8,846 bases of DNA. Origin: Sutterella sp. UBA4713. GTDB lineage: Bacteria > Pseudomonadota > Gammaproteobacteria > Burkholderiales > Burkholderiaceae_F. The translations under genes and the position numbers were made by a program. Below the pieces are notes generated by a model that was not told the DNA's origin, did not search any database, and worked only from the letters and a program-made list of their open reading frames with translations. This document shows, piece by piece, positions 1 to 6,450 of this stretch. Every line of letters starts with the position of its first letter. Position 1 is the stretch's first letter. Location: contig DHJT01000066.1 in the NCBI GenBank assembly GCA_002404465.1, positions 34,838 to 43,683 of the forward strand, given 5' to 3'.

Positions 1-43
1 ACTTTAGTCAGGAGTTGCTTACAATCCTTCAAGTAAAAATCCG

Positions 44-613
44 CTAGCCCGGCTTTTCGTTCACATATCGCACTTCGATAATTTCCAACAGTTCAACGTG
101 AGCCGGGTGGTCGATGGTGGCCGGGGTCGGAAGCTTCACTTGATCACCCTCTCGTGCCTTTAAGAAAACACGCGCAATGGGGCTGACCCAACTTACATCA
201 CCGTGTTCGGGATCTGCTTCATCGATTCCGACAATGCGAATGGTGTGCTCAGTATGATCCGAAAGCGATTCGTAAACAACCGTCGCCCCGAAAAAAATCT
301 GATCCGTTTGAGGACGCGAAGCCGGGTCGACCACCTCGGCCGATTCAATACGTTTGTTTAGAAAACGAATCCGCCGATCCATCTCACGCAACCGACGCTT
401 GCCATACAGGTAATCACCGTTTTCGCTACGGTCGCCGTTGCTGGCAGCCCAACTGACAACATTGACCATCGCCGGACGCTCTACATTCACAAGCTTTTCT
501 CGCTCATCAAGGAGCCGCCGGTAGCAAGCCGGGGTCATATAGTTTTTTGTATTAGGCGGCAATCCGGGAAGCTTAACTTCCTCTTCATCGTCATTTAACT
601 GAGAAGAATCCAT
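44..613 (-). CDS. greB: Transcription elongation factor GreB
   Basis: GreB binds RNA polymerase through the secondary channel and stimulates cleavage of backtracked RNA, rescuing stalled elongation complexes. The 189-residue product has an acidic N-terminal extension (about residues 5-25, rich in D/E, then a P/G stretch). The coiled-coil domain follows (about 26-98) with the family segment WAASNGDRSENGDY at 55-68; its tip acidic residues D61 and E64 correspond to E. coli D41/E44. The C-terminal FKBP-like domain (about 105-185) includes IRIVG and SPIARVFL. RRLREMDRRIRFL points to GreB rather than GreA. I chose the ATG at 613 because the extension resembles betaproteobacterial GreB. The frame stays open to 799, but that stretch would run back into the upstream pseudouridine synthase gene and resembles nothing. 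A GAGGAT lies 12 nt before the ATG. Last gene of the nadE-argF-rluF-greB run. Confidence 0.95.
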   Translation of the reverse strand: MDSSQLNDDEEEVKLPGLPPNTKNYMTPACYRRLLDEREKLVNVERPAMVNVVSWAASNGDRSENGDYLYGKRRLREMDRRIRFLNKRIESAEVVDPASRPQTDQIFFGATVVYESLSDHTEHTIRIVGIDEADPEHGDVSWVSPIARVFLKAREGDQVKLPTPATIDHPAHVELLEIIEVRYVNEKPG

Positions 614-681
614 CTGTTCGTCACCATCCTCGCAAAGAGAAATCTTATTATAAGACGACACAAAAACCGGTCTTCGGTCAT
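614..681 (-). promoter_or_regulatory. Candidate greB promoter and weak hairpin upstream
   Basis: The gap between the pseudouridine synthase stop and the greB start holds a consensus -10 hexamer TATAAT (minus strand, 652-647) inside the palindrome CTTATAATAAG. No recognisable -35 lies at 16-18 nt. Just after the upstream stop, ACCG/CGGT arms (678-675 and 669-666) form a 4-bp stem followed by five T on the minus strand. It is terminator-like but short. Together they could give greB partly independent transcription; the evidence is weak. Confidence 0.25.
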
Positions 682-1452
682 CTAAAAATGCTCGCTTTCC
701 GATAAGTACCGCCACTTTCCGTACGGAAGCTTTCCCAGAGTCACCTTCCCGATACGCACGCGTTTGAGGCGTAAAACGCGCAAACCGACCGCTTCGCACA
801 TGCGACGAATTTGGCGTTTTTTTCCTTCCTGCAAAACAAAGCGTAACTCACTTTCGTTAAGCCAAGATACTTTCGCCGGCAAAAGACTTTTCCCATCCAG
901 AGTAAGCCCGTGATTTAAAAGTGCCAATCCTTTTTCAGACAAGGCCTTGCGTGCCGCTTGTCCGTCAGAACCGCACACGCGCACGATGTATTCTTTTTCA
1001 ACAGTCGAAGAAGCATCGATTAACGTCTTAGCCACGCGCCCGTCTTGCGTTAAGACAAGAAGCCCCACAGAATCAATGTCAAGGCGTCCGGCCGGAACAA
1101 GGCTTTTAAGTTGAGACGGCGAGAAACGTCTTTTTGACAAATCACCGCCCCAACGGTTTTCCGGTGTAACGAGAACGCGAGCCGGAAGATACCCATCTTC
1201 GGCTTGTCCGCTCACATAGCCGACGGGCTTATGCATCAGAATCGTCACGCGCTCTTGTTGCTCACGCCGTGCTGCCCGTTCAACGACAATATTGTCATCG
1301 GGGCGCATTTTCTCCCCGAGACACACCGTTCGGCCGTTTACCTTTACAAGACCGGCCTCAATCCAGGCATCGGCCTCGCGACGACTTGCCAAGCCGAGCT
1401 CACTCATGCGTTTACTGATGCGAACAAGTGGCTTAGCGGCATCCAGTGCCAT
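682..1452 (-). CDS. 23S rRNA pseudouridine synthase, RluF/RluB/RluE type
   Basis: This enzyme should isomerise a uridine in 23S rRNA to pseudouridine. The 256-residue product has an N-terminal S4 RNA-binding domain (about 10-57, with SELGLASRREADAWIEAG). The RsuA/RluB-type catalytic domain follows: HKPVG at 74-78, catalytic motif GRLDIDSVGLL at 122-132 with the nucleophile D125, KEYIVRV at 153-159, and the family signature KKRQIRRMCE at 211-220. Overall order and the C-terminal LPYGKWRYL most resemble RluF (E. coli U2604), but the exact target cannot be fixed from sequence alone, so I give no symbol. Start: ATG at 1452 overlaps the argF stop as TGATG, which suggests translational coupling. 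An upstream in-frame ATG at 1524 would add 24 residues inside argF with no family resemblance. Confidence 0.88.
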   Translation of the reverse strand: MALDAAKPLVRISKRMSELGLASRREADAWIEAGLVKVNGRTVCLGEKMRPDDNIVVERAARREQQERVTILMHKPVGYVSGQAEDGYLPARVLVTPENRWGGDLSKRRFSPSQLKSLVPAGRLDIDSVGLLVLTQDGRVAKTLIDASSTVEKEYIVRVCGSDGQAARKALSEKGLALLNHGLTLDGKSLLPAKVSWLNESELRFVLQEGKKRQIRRMCEAVGLRVLRLKRVRIGKVTLGKLPYGKWRYLSESEHF

Positions 1453-2363
1453 CAGACCATCCCCAGCAGGCAGTACTCCATGATGCCCTTTTGGGCATGC
1501 AGGCGATTTTCCGCCTCGTCCCAAACAACAGACTGCGGCCCGTCAATAACCGAAGCAGTCACTTCCTCACCGCGATGAGCCGGCAGGCAATGCATAAAAA
1601 GGGCCCTCGGATCGGCCGCTGCCATGACGGCATCATTGACTTGGAATGCAGCAAAGTCACGACGGCGTTTTTCGTTTTCTTTTTCAAAACCCATCGATGT
1701 CCAGACGTCGGTCGTCACAAGATCGGCTCCCCGAGCCGCCTCAATCGGATCGCGTGTTACGGTGTAGTAATCGCCGGAAGGAATCAAGCTCGTATCAACC
1801 GGGTAACCCTCGGGAATAGCCAGTGTCATTTCAAAACCCAGAATTTTGGACGCTTCCAACCACGAGTAACTCATGTTGTTCGCATCTCCGATCCAAGCCA
1901 CCTTCTTTCCGCGAATCGATCCTCTGTGCTCCATATAAGTCATGATATCAGTCATGATTTGCACGGGATGATATTCATTTGTCAGACCGTTAATAACGGG
2001 AACTCGGCTGTTTTGAGCGAACGCCAAAAGACGATCCTGACCGAAAGTGCGAATCATCACTAAGTCGACCATGCGACTGATGACGCGTGCCGTATCTTCA
2101 ATTGATTCAGACCGCCCTAATTGCGATCCCTGACTTGTCAGGTTGATCACGTTGCCGCCCATCTGGTAAAAACCCGTCTCAAAAGAGACGCGCGTACGAG
2201 TACTGGCCTTCTCGAAAATCATCGCCAGAACCTTTCCGTGAAACGGTTCATAAGGAGTGCCGGCCTTTTGCCGAGATTTAATCCAAAGAGCACGCTCGAG
2301 CATATGCTCAAGCTCTTGAGCGCTGAAATCAGCGAGCTTCAAAAAATGCCGTAATAAAGCCAT
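1452..2363 (-). CDS. argF: Ornithine carbamoyltransferase
   Basis: Transfers the carbamoyl group from carbamoyl phosphate to ornithine, giving citrulline, the step before argininosuccinate synthase in cytosolic arginine synthesis. The 303-residue length is normal for an anabolic OTCase. Carbamoyl-phosphate loop STRTR is at 54-58 and HPVQ at 132-135 (family HPxQ). The ornithine-binding segment DVWTSMGFE at 219-227 carries the SMG loop that separates OTCases from aspartate carbamoyltransferases. HCLPAHRGEEV at 258-268 holds the conserved Cys, and NRLHAQKGIM lies near the C terminus. The start ATG has an AAGGA seven nt upstream, overlapping the nadE TAA stop; only 10 nt separate the two genes. 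The 3' end overlaps the pseudouridine synthase start by one base. argH is in the same window but on the other strand in a separate unit. Confidence 0.97.
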   Translation of the reverse strand: MALLRHFLKLADFSAQELEHMLERALWIKSRQKAGTPYEPFHGKVLAMIFEKASTRTRVSFETGFYQMGGNVINLTSQGSQLGRSESIEDTARVISRMVDLVMIRTFGQDRLLAFAQNSRVPVINGLTNEYHPVQIMTDIMTYMEHRGSIRGKKVAWIGDANNMSYSWLEASKILGFEMTLAIPEGYPVDTSLIPSGDYYTVTRDPIEAARGADLVTTDVWTSMGFEKENEKRRRDFAAFQVNDAVMAAADPRALFMHCLPAHRGEEVTASVIDGPQSVVWDEAENRLHAQKGIMEYCLLGMV

Positions 2364-2373
2364 TATGTCATCC

Positions 2374-3882
2374 TTATTTTTCTAACTTGACGGTCATCGG
2401 ATAATCCCAAATCGGCCCCGAGAAGGGAACGTCACTGACACGAGCCCCGATCGGGCACTGGCGCCGCTTAAATTCCGCTCGGTGCGTCATACGGACAATC
2501 CGCTCGACAAGACACCTATCGAATCCAGCTTTAACGATTTCGGATACCGGCTTGCCCTGCTCAACATAAAGACGTAAAACGGCATCCAAAACAGGGTATT
2601 CCGGAAGACTCTGAGAATCTTTCTGTCCTTCGCGCAACTCTGCCGAAGGAGCTCGCGAAATAATGCTTTCCGGAATAAGCTCACGGCCGGCTCTCGCATT
2701 GCGATACCGTGCGAGCGCCCAAACATCGGTCTTGTAAATGTCAGAGATTGCCTCAAAGGCCCCAGTGGTATCTCCGTAAAGCGTGGCATAGCCGGCGGCC
2801 GACTCGCTCTTGTTGCTCGTGGCAATAACCAAACGCCCGAACTTGTTGGCGTAGGCCATCAAAAGATTTCCGCGGATACGTGCCTGAAGGTTCTCTTCCG
2901 TTGCATCCCAAGTCGTACCCTCAAAATCCTCGGCAAGCTCCTTGCGATAGGCATCAAAAAGAGCGCCGATCGGTCGGATGGTGTAATGAATGCCGAGATT
3001 TTTTGCCAGCCTCTTAGCTTCCGTCAAACTCAAATCCGTCGTATACCGCGTAGGCATCATGAGCGTATAGACGTTTTCCGGGCCCAAGGCATCGGCACTG
3101 ATTGCGGCAGTCAAGGCGCTGTCGATGCCCCCCGAAAGTCCGATTTGCACCGATTGAAAACCGTTCTTGTAAACGTAATCATGCAGCGCCAAGACAAGAG
3201 CATCGTAAAGCTCTCCGAGTTCATCGGGAGAGGAATCTGGAAGTTCTTGTGCGTTCGTTAAATCCACGGTCTTAAAGTCCTCGGCTGAGCGAGATAAACG
3301 CGCCGTACAAACTCCTTGTCGATTGCAAACGAAACTGGAGCCGTCAAACACCCATTCATCGGCTCCGCCGACAAGATTCGCAAAAAGAATCGGAAGATGC
3401 AGCTCTTTCGCTGCCTTCTTTGCCAAGATTAAACGTTCGGCCGGTCGCGAGCGTTTAAACGGATCGGCCGAAATCACCAGAACAGCCTCAGCGCCGCGCA
3501 GTTTCATGTCAGAAACCGAAGCACTCAAGGAGTCGATTTGCGTCAGGATTCCGAAGCGGGTCCCGGAAATTTCAACAACTTCACCGGAGACAACCAATCG
3601 GTTTTTCCCGTTTTCCACGAGCACGATTCCGGGCGTCATACCGAAAAGCACCGGTACGGCAAGCGTCTCGGTCAGTGTCGTAAAAGCTTCTTTTTGTCCG
3701 AGCAAAAATTCCGCTCGTCGAGCAAACCCTTCCACCGGATACCCGGCCAAAGCTCCGAGCGGCGCGACAAGAAGCCCGGCGCCTTCCTTTTGAGCCCGCA
3801 ATGAAGCCTCGCGCAACTTGCCTGCGTTTTTATGAAAATCGCCGACAGATGCATTGATTTGAAAAATTGAAACGCCTAACAT
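2374..3882 (-). CDS. nadE: Two-domain NAD+ synthetase with degenerate glutaminase domain
   Basis: Amidates deamido-NAD+ to NAD+ using ATP, the final step of NAD synthesis. The 502-residue product has a nitrilase-like N-terminal domain (about 1-205) and a synthetase domain (about 220-500). The synthetase half looks intact: PP-loop LSGGIDSAL at 249-257, TSNKSE at 355-360, YGDTTGAF at 369-376, APSAELREGQKDS at 411-423, FKRRQCPIGARVS at 471-483. The N-terminal half does not. The family Glu (P-E-L-A-L-T-G-Y) is replaced in PLGALAGYP at 41-49; the loop with the catalytic Lys (YxK...LPNYGVFDE) is missing between about 84 and 100; and the ICED catalytic Cys position reads ILTQID at 112-117. It may therefore depend on free ammonia. 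Start: the ATG at 3882 has AAAGGA 9 nt upstream and begins the family N terminus (MLGVSIFQINASVGD); the ATG at 3900 would overlap that ribosome site. First gene of the run. Confidence 0.93.
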   Translation of the reverse strand: MLGVSIFQINASVGDFHKNAGKLREASLRAQKEGAGLLVAPLGALAGYPVEGFARRAEFLLGQKEAFTTLTETLAVPVLFGMTPGIVLVENGKNRLVVSGEVVEISGTRFGILTQIDSLSASVSDMKLRGAEAVLVISADPFKRSRPAERLILAKKAAKELHLPILFANLVGGADEWVFDGSSFVCNRQGVCTARLSRSAEDFKTVDLTNAQELPDSSPDELGELYDALVLALHDYVYKNGFQSVQIGLSGGIDSALTAAISADALGPENVYTLMMPTRYTTDLSLTEAKRLAKNLGIHYTIRPIGALFDAYRKELAEDFEGTTWDATEENLQARIRGNLLMAYANKFGRLVIATSNKSESAAGYATLYGDTTGAFEAISDIYKTDVWALARYRNARAGRELIPESIISRAPSAELREGQKDSQSLPEYPVLDAVLRLYVEQGKPVSEIVKAGFDRCLVERIVRMTHRAEFKRRQCPIGARVSDVPFSGPIWDYPMTVKLEK

Positions 3883-3891
3883 GATTGTTTG

Positions 3892-3897
3892 TCCTTT
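3892..3897 (-). promoter_or_regulatory. nadE ribosome binding site
   Basis: AAAGGA on the minus strand, 9 nt before the ATG at 3882. It decides against the ATG at 3900, which directly precedes this motif and has no purine-rich site of its own upstream. Confidence 0.7.
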
Positions 3898-3916
3898 CAT
3901 TTTCTATGCGGGGCAA

Positions 3917-3928
3917 TTGTAGCTACAA
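3917..3928. promoter_or_regulatory. Perfect 12-bp palindrome between divergent nadE and ybaK genes
   Basis: TTGTAGCTACAA is fully self-complementary and sits in the 66-nt gap between the divergent starts at 3882 and 3949. It is placed as an operator for a dimeric repressor could be. On the minus strand its TTGTAG half, with TAGAAA 16 nt further on, could also be a weak promoter for nadE (3/6 and 4/6 matches). I do not recognise the regulator, so function is inference from symmetry and position. Confidence 0.35.
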
Positions 3929-3935
3929 CCTTTTT

Positions 3936-3941
3936 AAGGAG
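3936..3941 (+). promoter_or_regulatory. Ribosome binding site that fixes the ybaK TTG start
   Basis: AAGGAG, a near-perfect Shine-Dalgarno sequence, 7 nt before the TTG at 3949. No such site precedes the upstream in-frame ATG at 3889. This is the main argument for a TTG start. Confidence 0.75.
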
Positions 3942-3948
3942 CGTTTTC

Positions 3949-4431
3949 TTGAGTTTTGAATCTGCAAAAGCGCAACTCGCGCGCCACAACCTCTCAGACA
4001 AAATACGTATTTGTGACGAGCCGACGCCGACGGTCGAGACCGCGGCGCATGCGCTCGGGTGCGCACCGGGCAATATCGCCAAGACTTTAGCCTTTTTGGT
4101 CGAAGGGAGGCCTATATTAATCGTAGCAGCCGGAGATGCCCGTATTGATAACAAAAAATTCAAATCCGTCTTCCACGTCAAAGCGAGCATGATCGCACAT
4201 GACTCGATTGAAGACTACACAGGCCATCCGATGGGCGGCGTTTGCCCGTTCGGGGTCAAGGAAGGATGCCGCGTGTACCTTGATGTATCACTTAAGCGAT
4301 ATGAAAAAATTTTCCCTGCCTGCGGAACGCGCCACAGCGCCGTAGAACTCACGCTTGACGAACTCACGGAAAGTGCCGAAGCCGTCGGCTGGGTGGATGT
4401 TTCAAAGGATCCCGCTCCTGTCGCAGGCTAA
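3949..4431 (+). CDS. YbaK/EbsC-family aminoacyl-tRNA deacylase
   Basis: Members of this family hydrolyse mischarged tRNA in trans (for example Cys- or Ala-tRNA-Pro), a translation quality-control job in the cytosol. The 160-residue product has the usual length. K45 in GNIAKTLAF (41-49) matches the essential family lysine; AAGDARIDNKKF at 60-71, TGHPMGGVCPFG at 91-102, VYLDVSLKRYEKIFPACG at 109-126 and SAVELTLDEL at 130-139 follow the family pattern. It resembles the standalone YwhH-like branch more than E. coli YbaK; the exact mischarged substrate cannot be read from sequence. Start: TTG at 3949 with a strong AAGGAG. The ATG at 3889 would add 20 residues without family similarity and would overlap the nadE start. 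The gene is divergent from nadE and its last 30 bp overlap the end of hemD on the opposite strand. Confidence 0.9.
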   Translation: MSFESAKAQLARHNLSDKIRICDEPTPTVETAAHALGCAPGNIAKTLAFLVEGRPILIVAAGDARIDNKKFKSVFHVKASMIAHDSIEDYTGHPMGGVCPFGVKEGCRVYLDVSLKRYEKIFPACGTRHSAVELTLDELTESAEAVGWVDVSKDPAPVAG

Positions 4432-5190
4432 GCGTTTCAGAGTAAGAGAAATTGTTTTCGGGTCCGAGGCATGTACAAGCACCACATCCTGAAATCCGGC
4501 TTGGCGTAGTGCCAGATCGCAACGCGGGTGGAAGGTAAGAGCGACTCCGGATGTAAACCAAGCAAAGGCACCGGGAATATCGCCGAGTACTCTTTTAAAA
4601 ACTTCGACCGCCTCAGTGCTTGTTAGGAAAACGATAGGGACCTCCTCCTTTTCCATAGCCGTCAGAAGCGCGTCTTTTTTTTCCGGAGTCAGGACAAAAG
4701 GAACGCGCTCATAGACACACAATTTTTCGACATGCGTACCCGAAGCCGCCAACTGTTCGGAGAGCCACTCCCGCCCGCTTTGTGCTCTGAAGATTAAAAG
4801 AGATTTCGGAAGCCCTGTCTTTTTCATCGCCGCCCAAAGCGCTTCGCTGCCGGAGGCTGCAACGTCGCCTTCCGGGCAAAGGATGCGAATCGAATCACCC
4901 CAGGCTGCACGAGCCGCTCGGGCCGTCGCACTTCCGGCGCAACAGACTGTCACGGACACCGGTATAGTCGGCATGTGCGAATGTGCAAAAGAGACGGCTG
5001 TGGGACTGACAAACAAAAATGCCTCAAAACGCGTTGCCTCCGTCAGTTTTCGATGAACAGTATCGGGAAAGCTCGGGGATCTAAACGAAAAAGCCGGCCA
5101 AACCCAAGCCGCAAAACCACTCAACTCACGAACCAGAAGCTGCGATTCCTGTTGCGGACGCGTCAGAATCAAGCGAACCGTCCGCATCAT
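4402..5190 (-). CDS. hemD: Uroporphyrinogen-III synthase
   Basis: Closes and rearranges hydroxymethylbilane to uroporphyrinogen III, the branch point to heme, siroheme and cobalamin. This 262-residue protein family is weakly conserved. Visible family features are an N-terminal LILTRPQQES (7-16), AGSATARAAR near 85-94, the segment FRAQSGREWLSEQL (135-148) leading to VEKLCVYER (154-162) with the conserved Tyr, and VFLTSTEAVEVF (187-198), where many members have TSxxAV. Position is the strongest support: it starts within the end of hemC (ATGA overlap, with a second ATG immediately after) and is clearly co-translated with it. A GGAG lies about 11 nt upstream. Its 3' end runs 30 bp into the convergent deacylase gene. 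No hemX or hemY follows, unlike many relatives. Confidence 0.88.
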   Translation of the reverse strand: MMRTVRLILTRPQQESQLLVRELSGFAAWVWPAFSFRSPSFPDTVHRKLTEATRFEAFLFVSPTAVSFAHSHMPTIPVSVTVCCAGSATARAARAAWGDSIRILCPEGDVAASGSEALWAAMKKTGLPKSLLIFRAQSGREWLSEQLAASGTHVEKLCVYERVPFVLTPEKKDALLTAMEKEEVPIVFLTSTEAVEVFKRVLGDIPGAFAWFTSGVALTFHPRCDLALRQAGFQDVVLVHASDPKTISLTLKRLACDRSGIL

Positions 5191-6128
5191 TTTGCTTGCG
5201 TCTCCGACAAAACGATCTCAAGAAGCTCTTGCGCTCCTTGCTTTAGGAGTTGCTCAATGACACACACGGCAAGCTCTTGCGCCTGTGAATACGGAGCACA
5301 ATCTTGAGCAAAGAGCATACGACCCGTTCGGTGGTCGCCGACAAGTGCACGAAGCCAAAGGCTTCCGTCCCGATCAGTCGCATATGCGGCGAGCGGTACC
5401 TGACAAGAGCCGCCTAATGCCCGGCTGACGGCGCGTTCGGCCGCACATGCCGCTCGTGTTTTTTCATCGTTAAGAAATGAGATGGTTCGGAGCATCTGTT
5501 TGTCGTCCGAGCGAATTTCGATTCCCAGGGCCCCTTGTCCGGGAGCCGGAAGACTCACGTCGAAGGGAATCCACTGACGGATGCGATTTGAAAAACCGAG
5601 GCGCTTTAACCCCGCCCCGGCCATAATCAACGCATCGAACTGCCCGTCATCGAGTTTAGCCAAGCGCGTTCCGACATTACCGCGCACGGATCGAACAGCA
5701 AGGTGCGGATACCGGTTCTTGAGCATCAATTCGCGCCGCAAACTCGAAGTTCCGACAACGGCGCCCGCGGGCATATCCTCTAAAGACGCAAAACGAGAAC
5801 TGACAAAAGCGTCACGCGGATCTTCACGCACTGTAACGGCTGCCAAGGAAAAGCCCTGCGGCAATTGCATCGGTACGTCCTTAAGGGAGTGGACTGCAAG
5901 ATCGGCTCTTCCCTCTTGCATAGCCGTCTCGAGCTCCTTGACGAAAAGCCCTTTGCCACCGACAAGCGAAAGTTTCTTATCAAGAATCTTATCGCCACGC
6001 GTTGTCATACCGAGAATCGAAACATCATAGGCCGGGTAGCGCGTCTGAAGTAACGATCGGACATGCTTGGCCTGCCAGAGAGCTAAAGCGCTCTCGCGAC
6101 TGGCGATGACAATTGTTTGTTTTCCCAT
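5187..6128 (-). CDS. hemC: Hydroxymethylbilane synthase (porphobilinogen deaminase)
   Basis: Polymerises four porphobilinogen units into hydroxymethylbilane in the cytosol. From the ATG at 6128 the protein is 313 residues, the same length as E. coli HemC. Landmarks fall at E. coli numbering: catalytic D84 in HSLKDVP (80-86) and dipyrromethane-cofactor C242 in GGSCQVPLAAYA (239-250). Also present are TTRGDKILD at 42-50, GGKGLFVKELE at 57-67, GTSSLRR at 126-132, RGNVGTRL at 149-156 and PAPGQGALGIE at 194-204. All appear intact. The frame is open to 6239, but those 37 extra codons have no family counterpart. An AAAGGA 12 nt before the ATG at 6128 supports the shorter form. hemD follows with a 4-nt overlap. 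On its upstream side lie an intergenic stretch and a divergent pseudogene, then argH. Confidence 0.97.
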   Translation of the reverse strand: MGKQTIVIASRESALALWQAKHVRSLLQTRYPAYDVSILGMTTRGDKILDKKLSLVGGKGLFVKELETAMQEGRADLAVHSLKDVPMQLPQGFSLAAVTVREDPRDAFVSSRFASLEDMPAGAVVGTSSLRRELMLKNRYPHLAVRSVRGNVGTRLAKLDDGQFDALIMAGAGLKRLGFSNRIRQWIPFDVSLPAPGQGALGIEIRSDDKQMLRTISFLNDEKTRAACAAERAVSRALGGSCQVPLAAYATDRDGSLWLRALVGDHRTGRMLFAQDCAPYSQAQELAVCVIEQLLKQGAQELLEIVLSETQAK

Positions 6129-6450
6129 GGTGCTTTTAAGTCCTTTCTGAAAAACCGCCTGTTTTTTAACGGCCAAAAACGACTTGAAATTGTACCGAAA
6201 AGCAACCGTTATCCTGCTTGTAAAATCGAATAGGGGCACCCCCGGCGAAGAAGAACCATTTATTTGGATTGGTAGAAACGTCAGCGCAAATCTGAGACTT
6301 TAGTCCGGGAAGACCTCACGCATATCTTTTTTTCAAATCAACCCTGTCGGATTTCTTCTCTCAAGGAACAGACCGCTCCAGCGGAAGTAAAATCAAACGC
6401 TGACCGTATAATTCTTTTCAAGACAAAATCCCGTGTGAACCAGATGAGAA
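6129..6450. other. Intergenic region between hemC and the divergent pseudogene
   Basis: I see no gene here. It should hold the hemC promoter on the minus strand. A TACAAT -10-like hexamer occurs at 6194-6189, but no matching -35 lies at 15-19 nt. On the plus strand TATAAT occurs at 6407-6412. A small perfect inverted repeat CCGCT/AGCGG (6373-6377 and 6380-6384, 2-nt loop) is too tight to be a convincing stem. The rest looks AT-rich and featureless. Confidence 0.5.
6407..6412 (+). promoter_or_regulatory. Consensus -10 hexamer before the pseudogene
   Basis: TATAAT 38 nt before the presumed ATG at 6451. The hexamers 16-18 nt upstream do not resemble TTGACA, so this is only a partial promoter. 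It could be the relic promoter of the decayed gene. Confidence 0.25.

Noticed and set aside
614..799. Longer GreB reading from an ATG at 799
   Set aside because: The 62 extra codons overlap the end of the pseudouridine synthase gene in another frame and resemble no GreB sequence.
1959..1970. HPVQ in place of HPCQ in ArgF
   Set aside because: The third position of the family HPxQ motif varies in functional enzymes, so this is not a sign of altered function.
1446..2063. 205-codon open frame on the plus strand inside argF
   Set aside because: Antisense shadow of a gene with clear OTCase motifs; the translation shows no recognisable domain.
5581..6030. 149-codon plus-strand open frame inside hemC
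   Set aside because: Shadow of hemC; composition is Arg/Ser-rich as expected from reading a GC-moderate gene backwards.
6129..6239. Longer HemC reading from 6239
   Set aside because: Adds 37 residues with no family counterpart. The start at 6128 gives the standard 313-residue length, places D84 and C242 exactly, and has its own AAAGGA.
6297..6305. ACTTTAGTC repeated at 1-9 and 6297-6305
   Set aside because: A nine-base match in 8.8 kb is expected by chance, and the flanks do not match.
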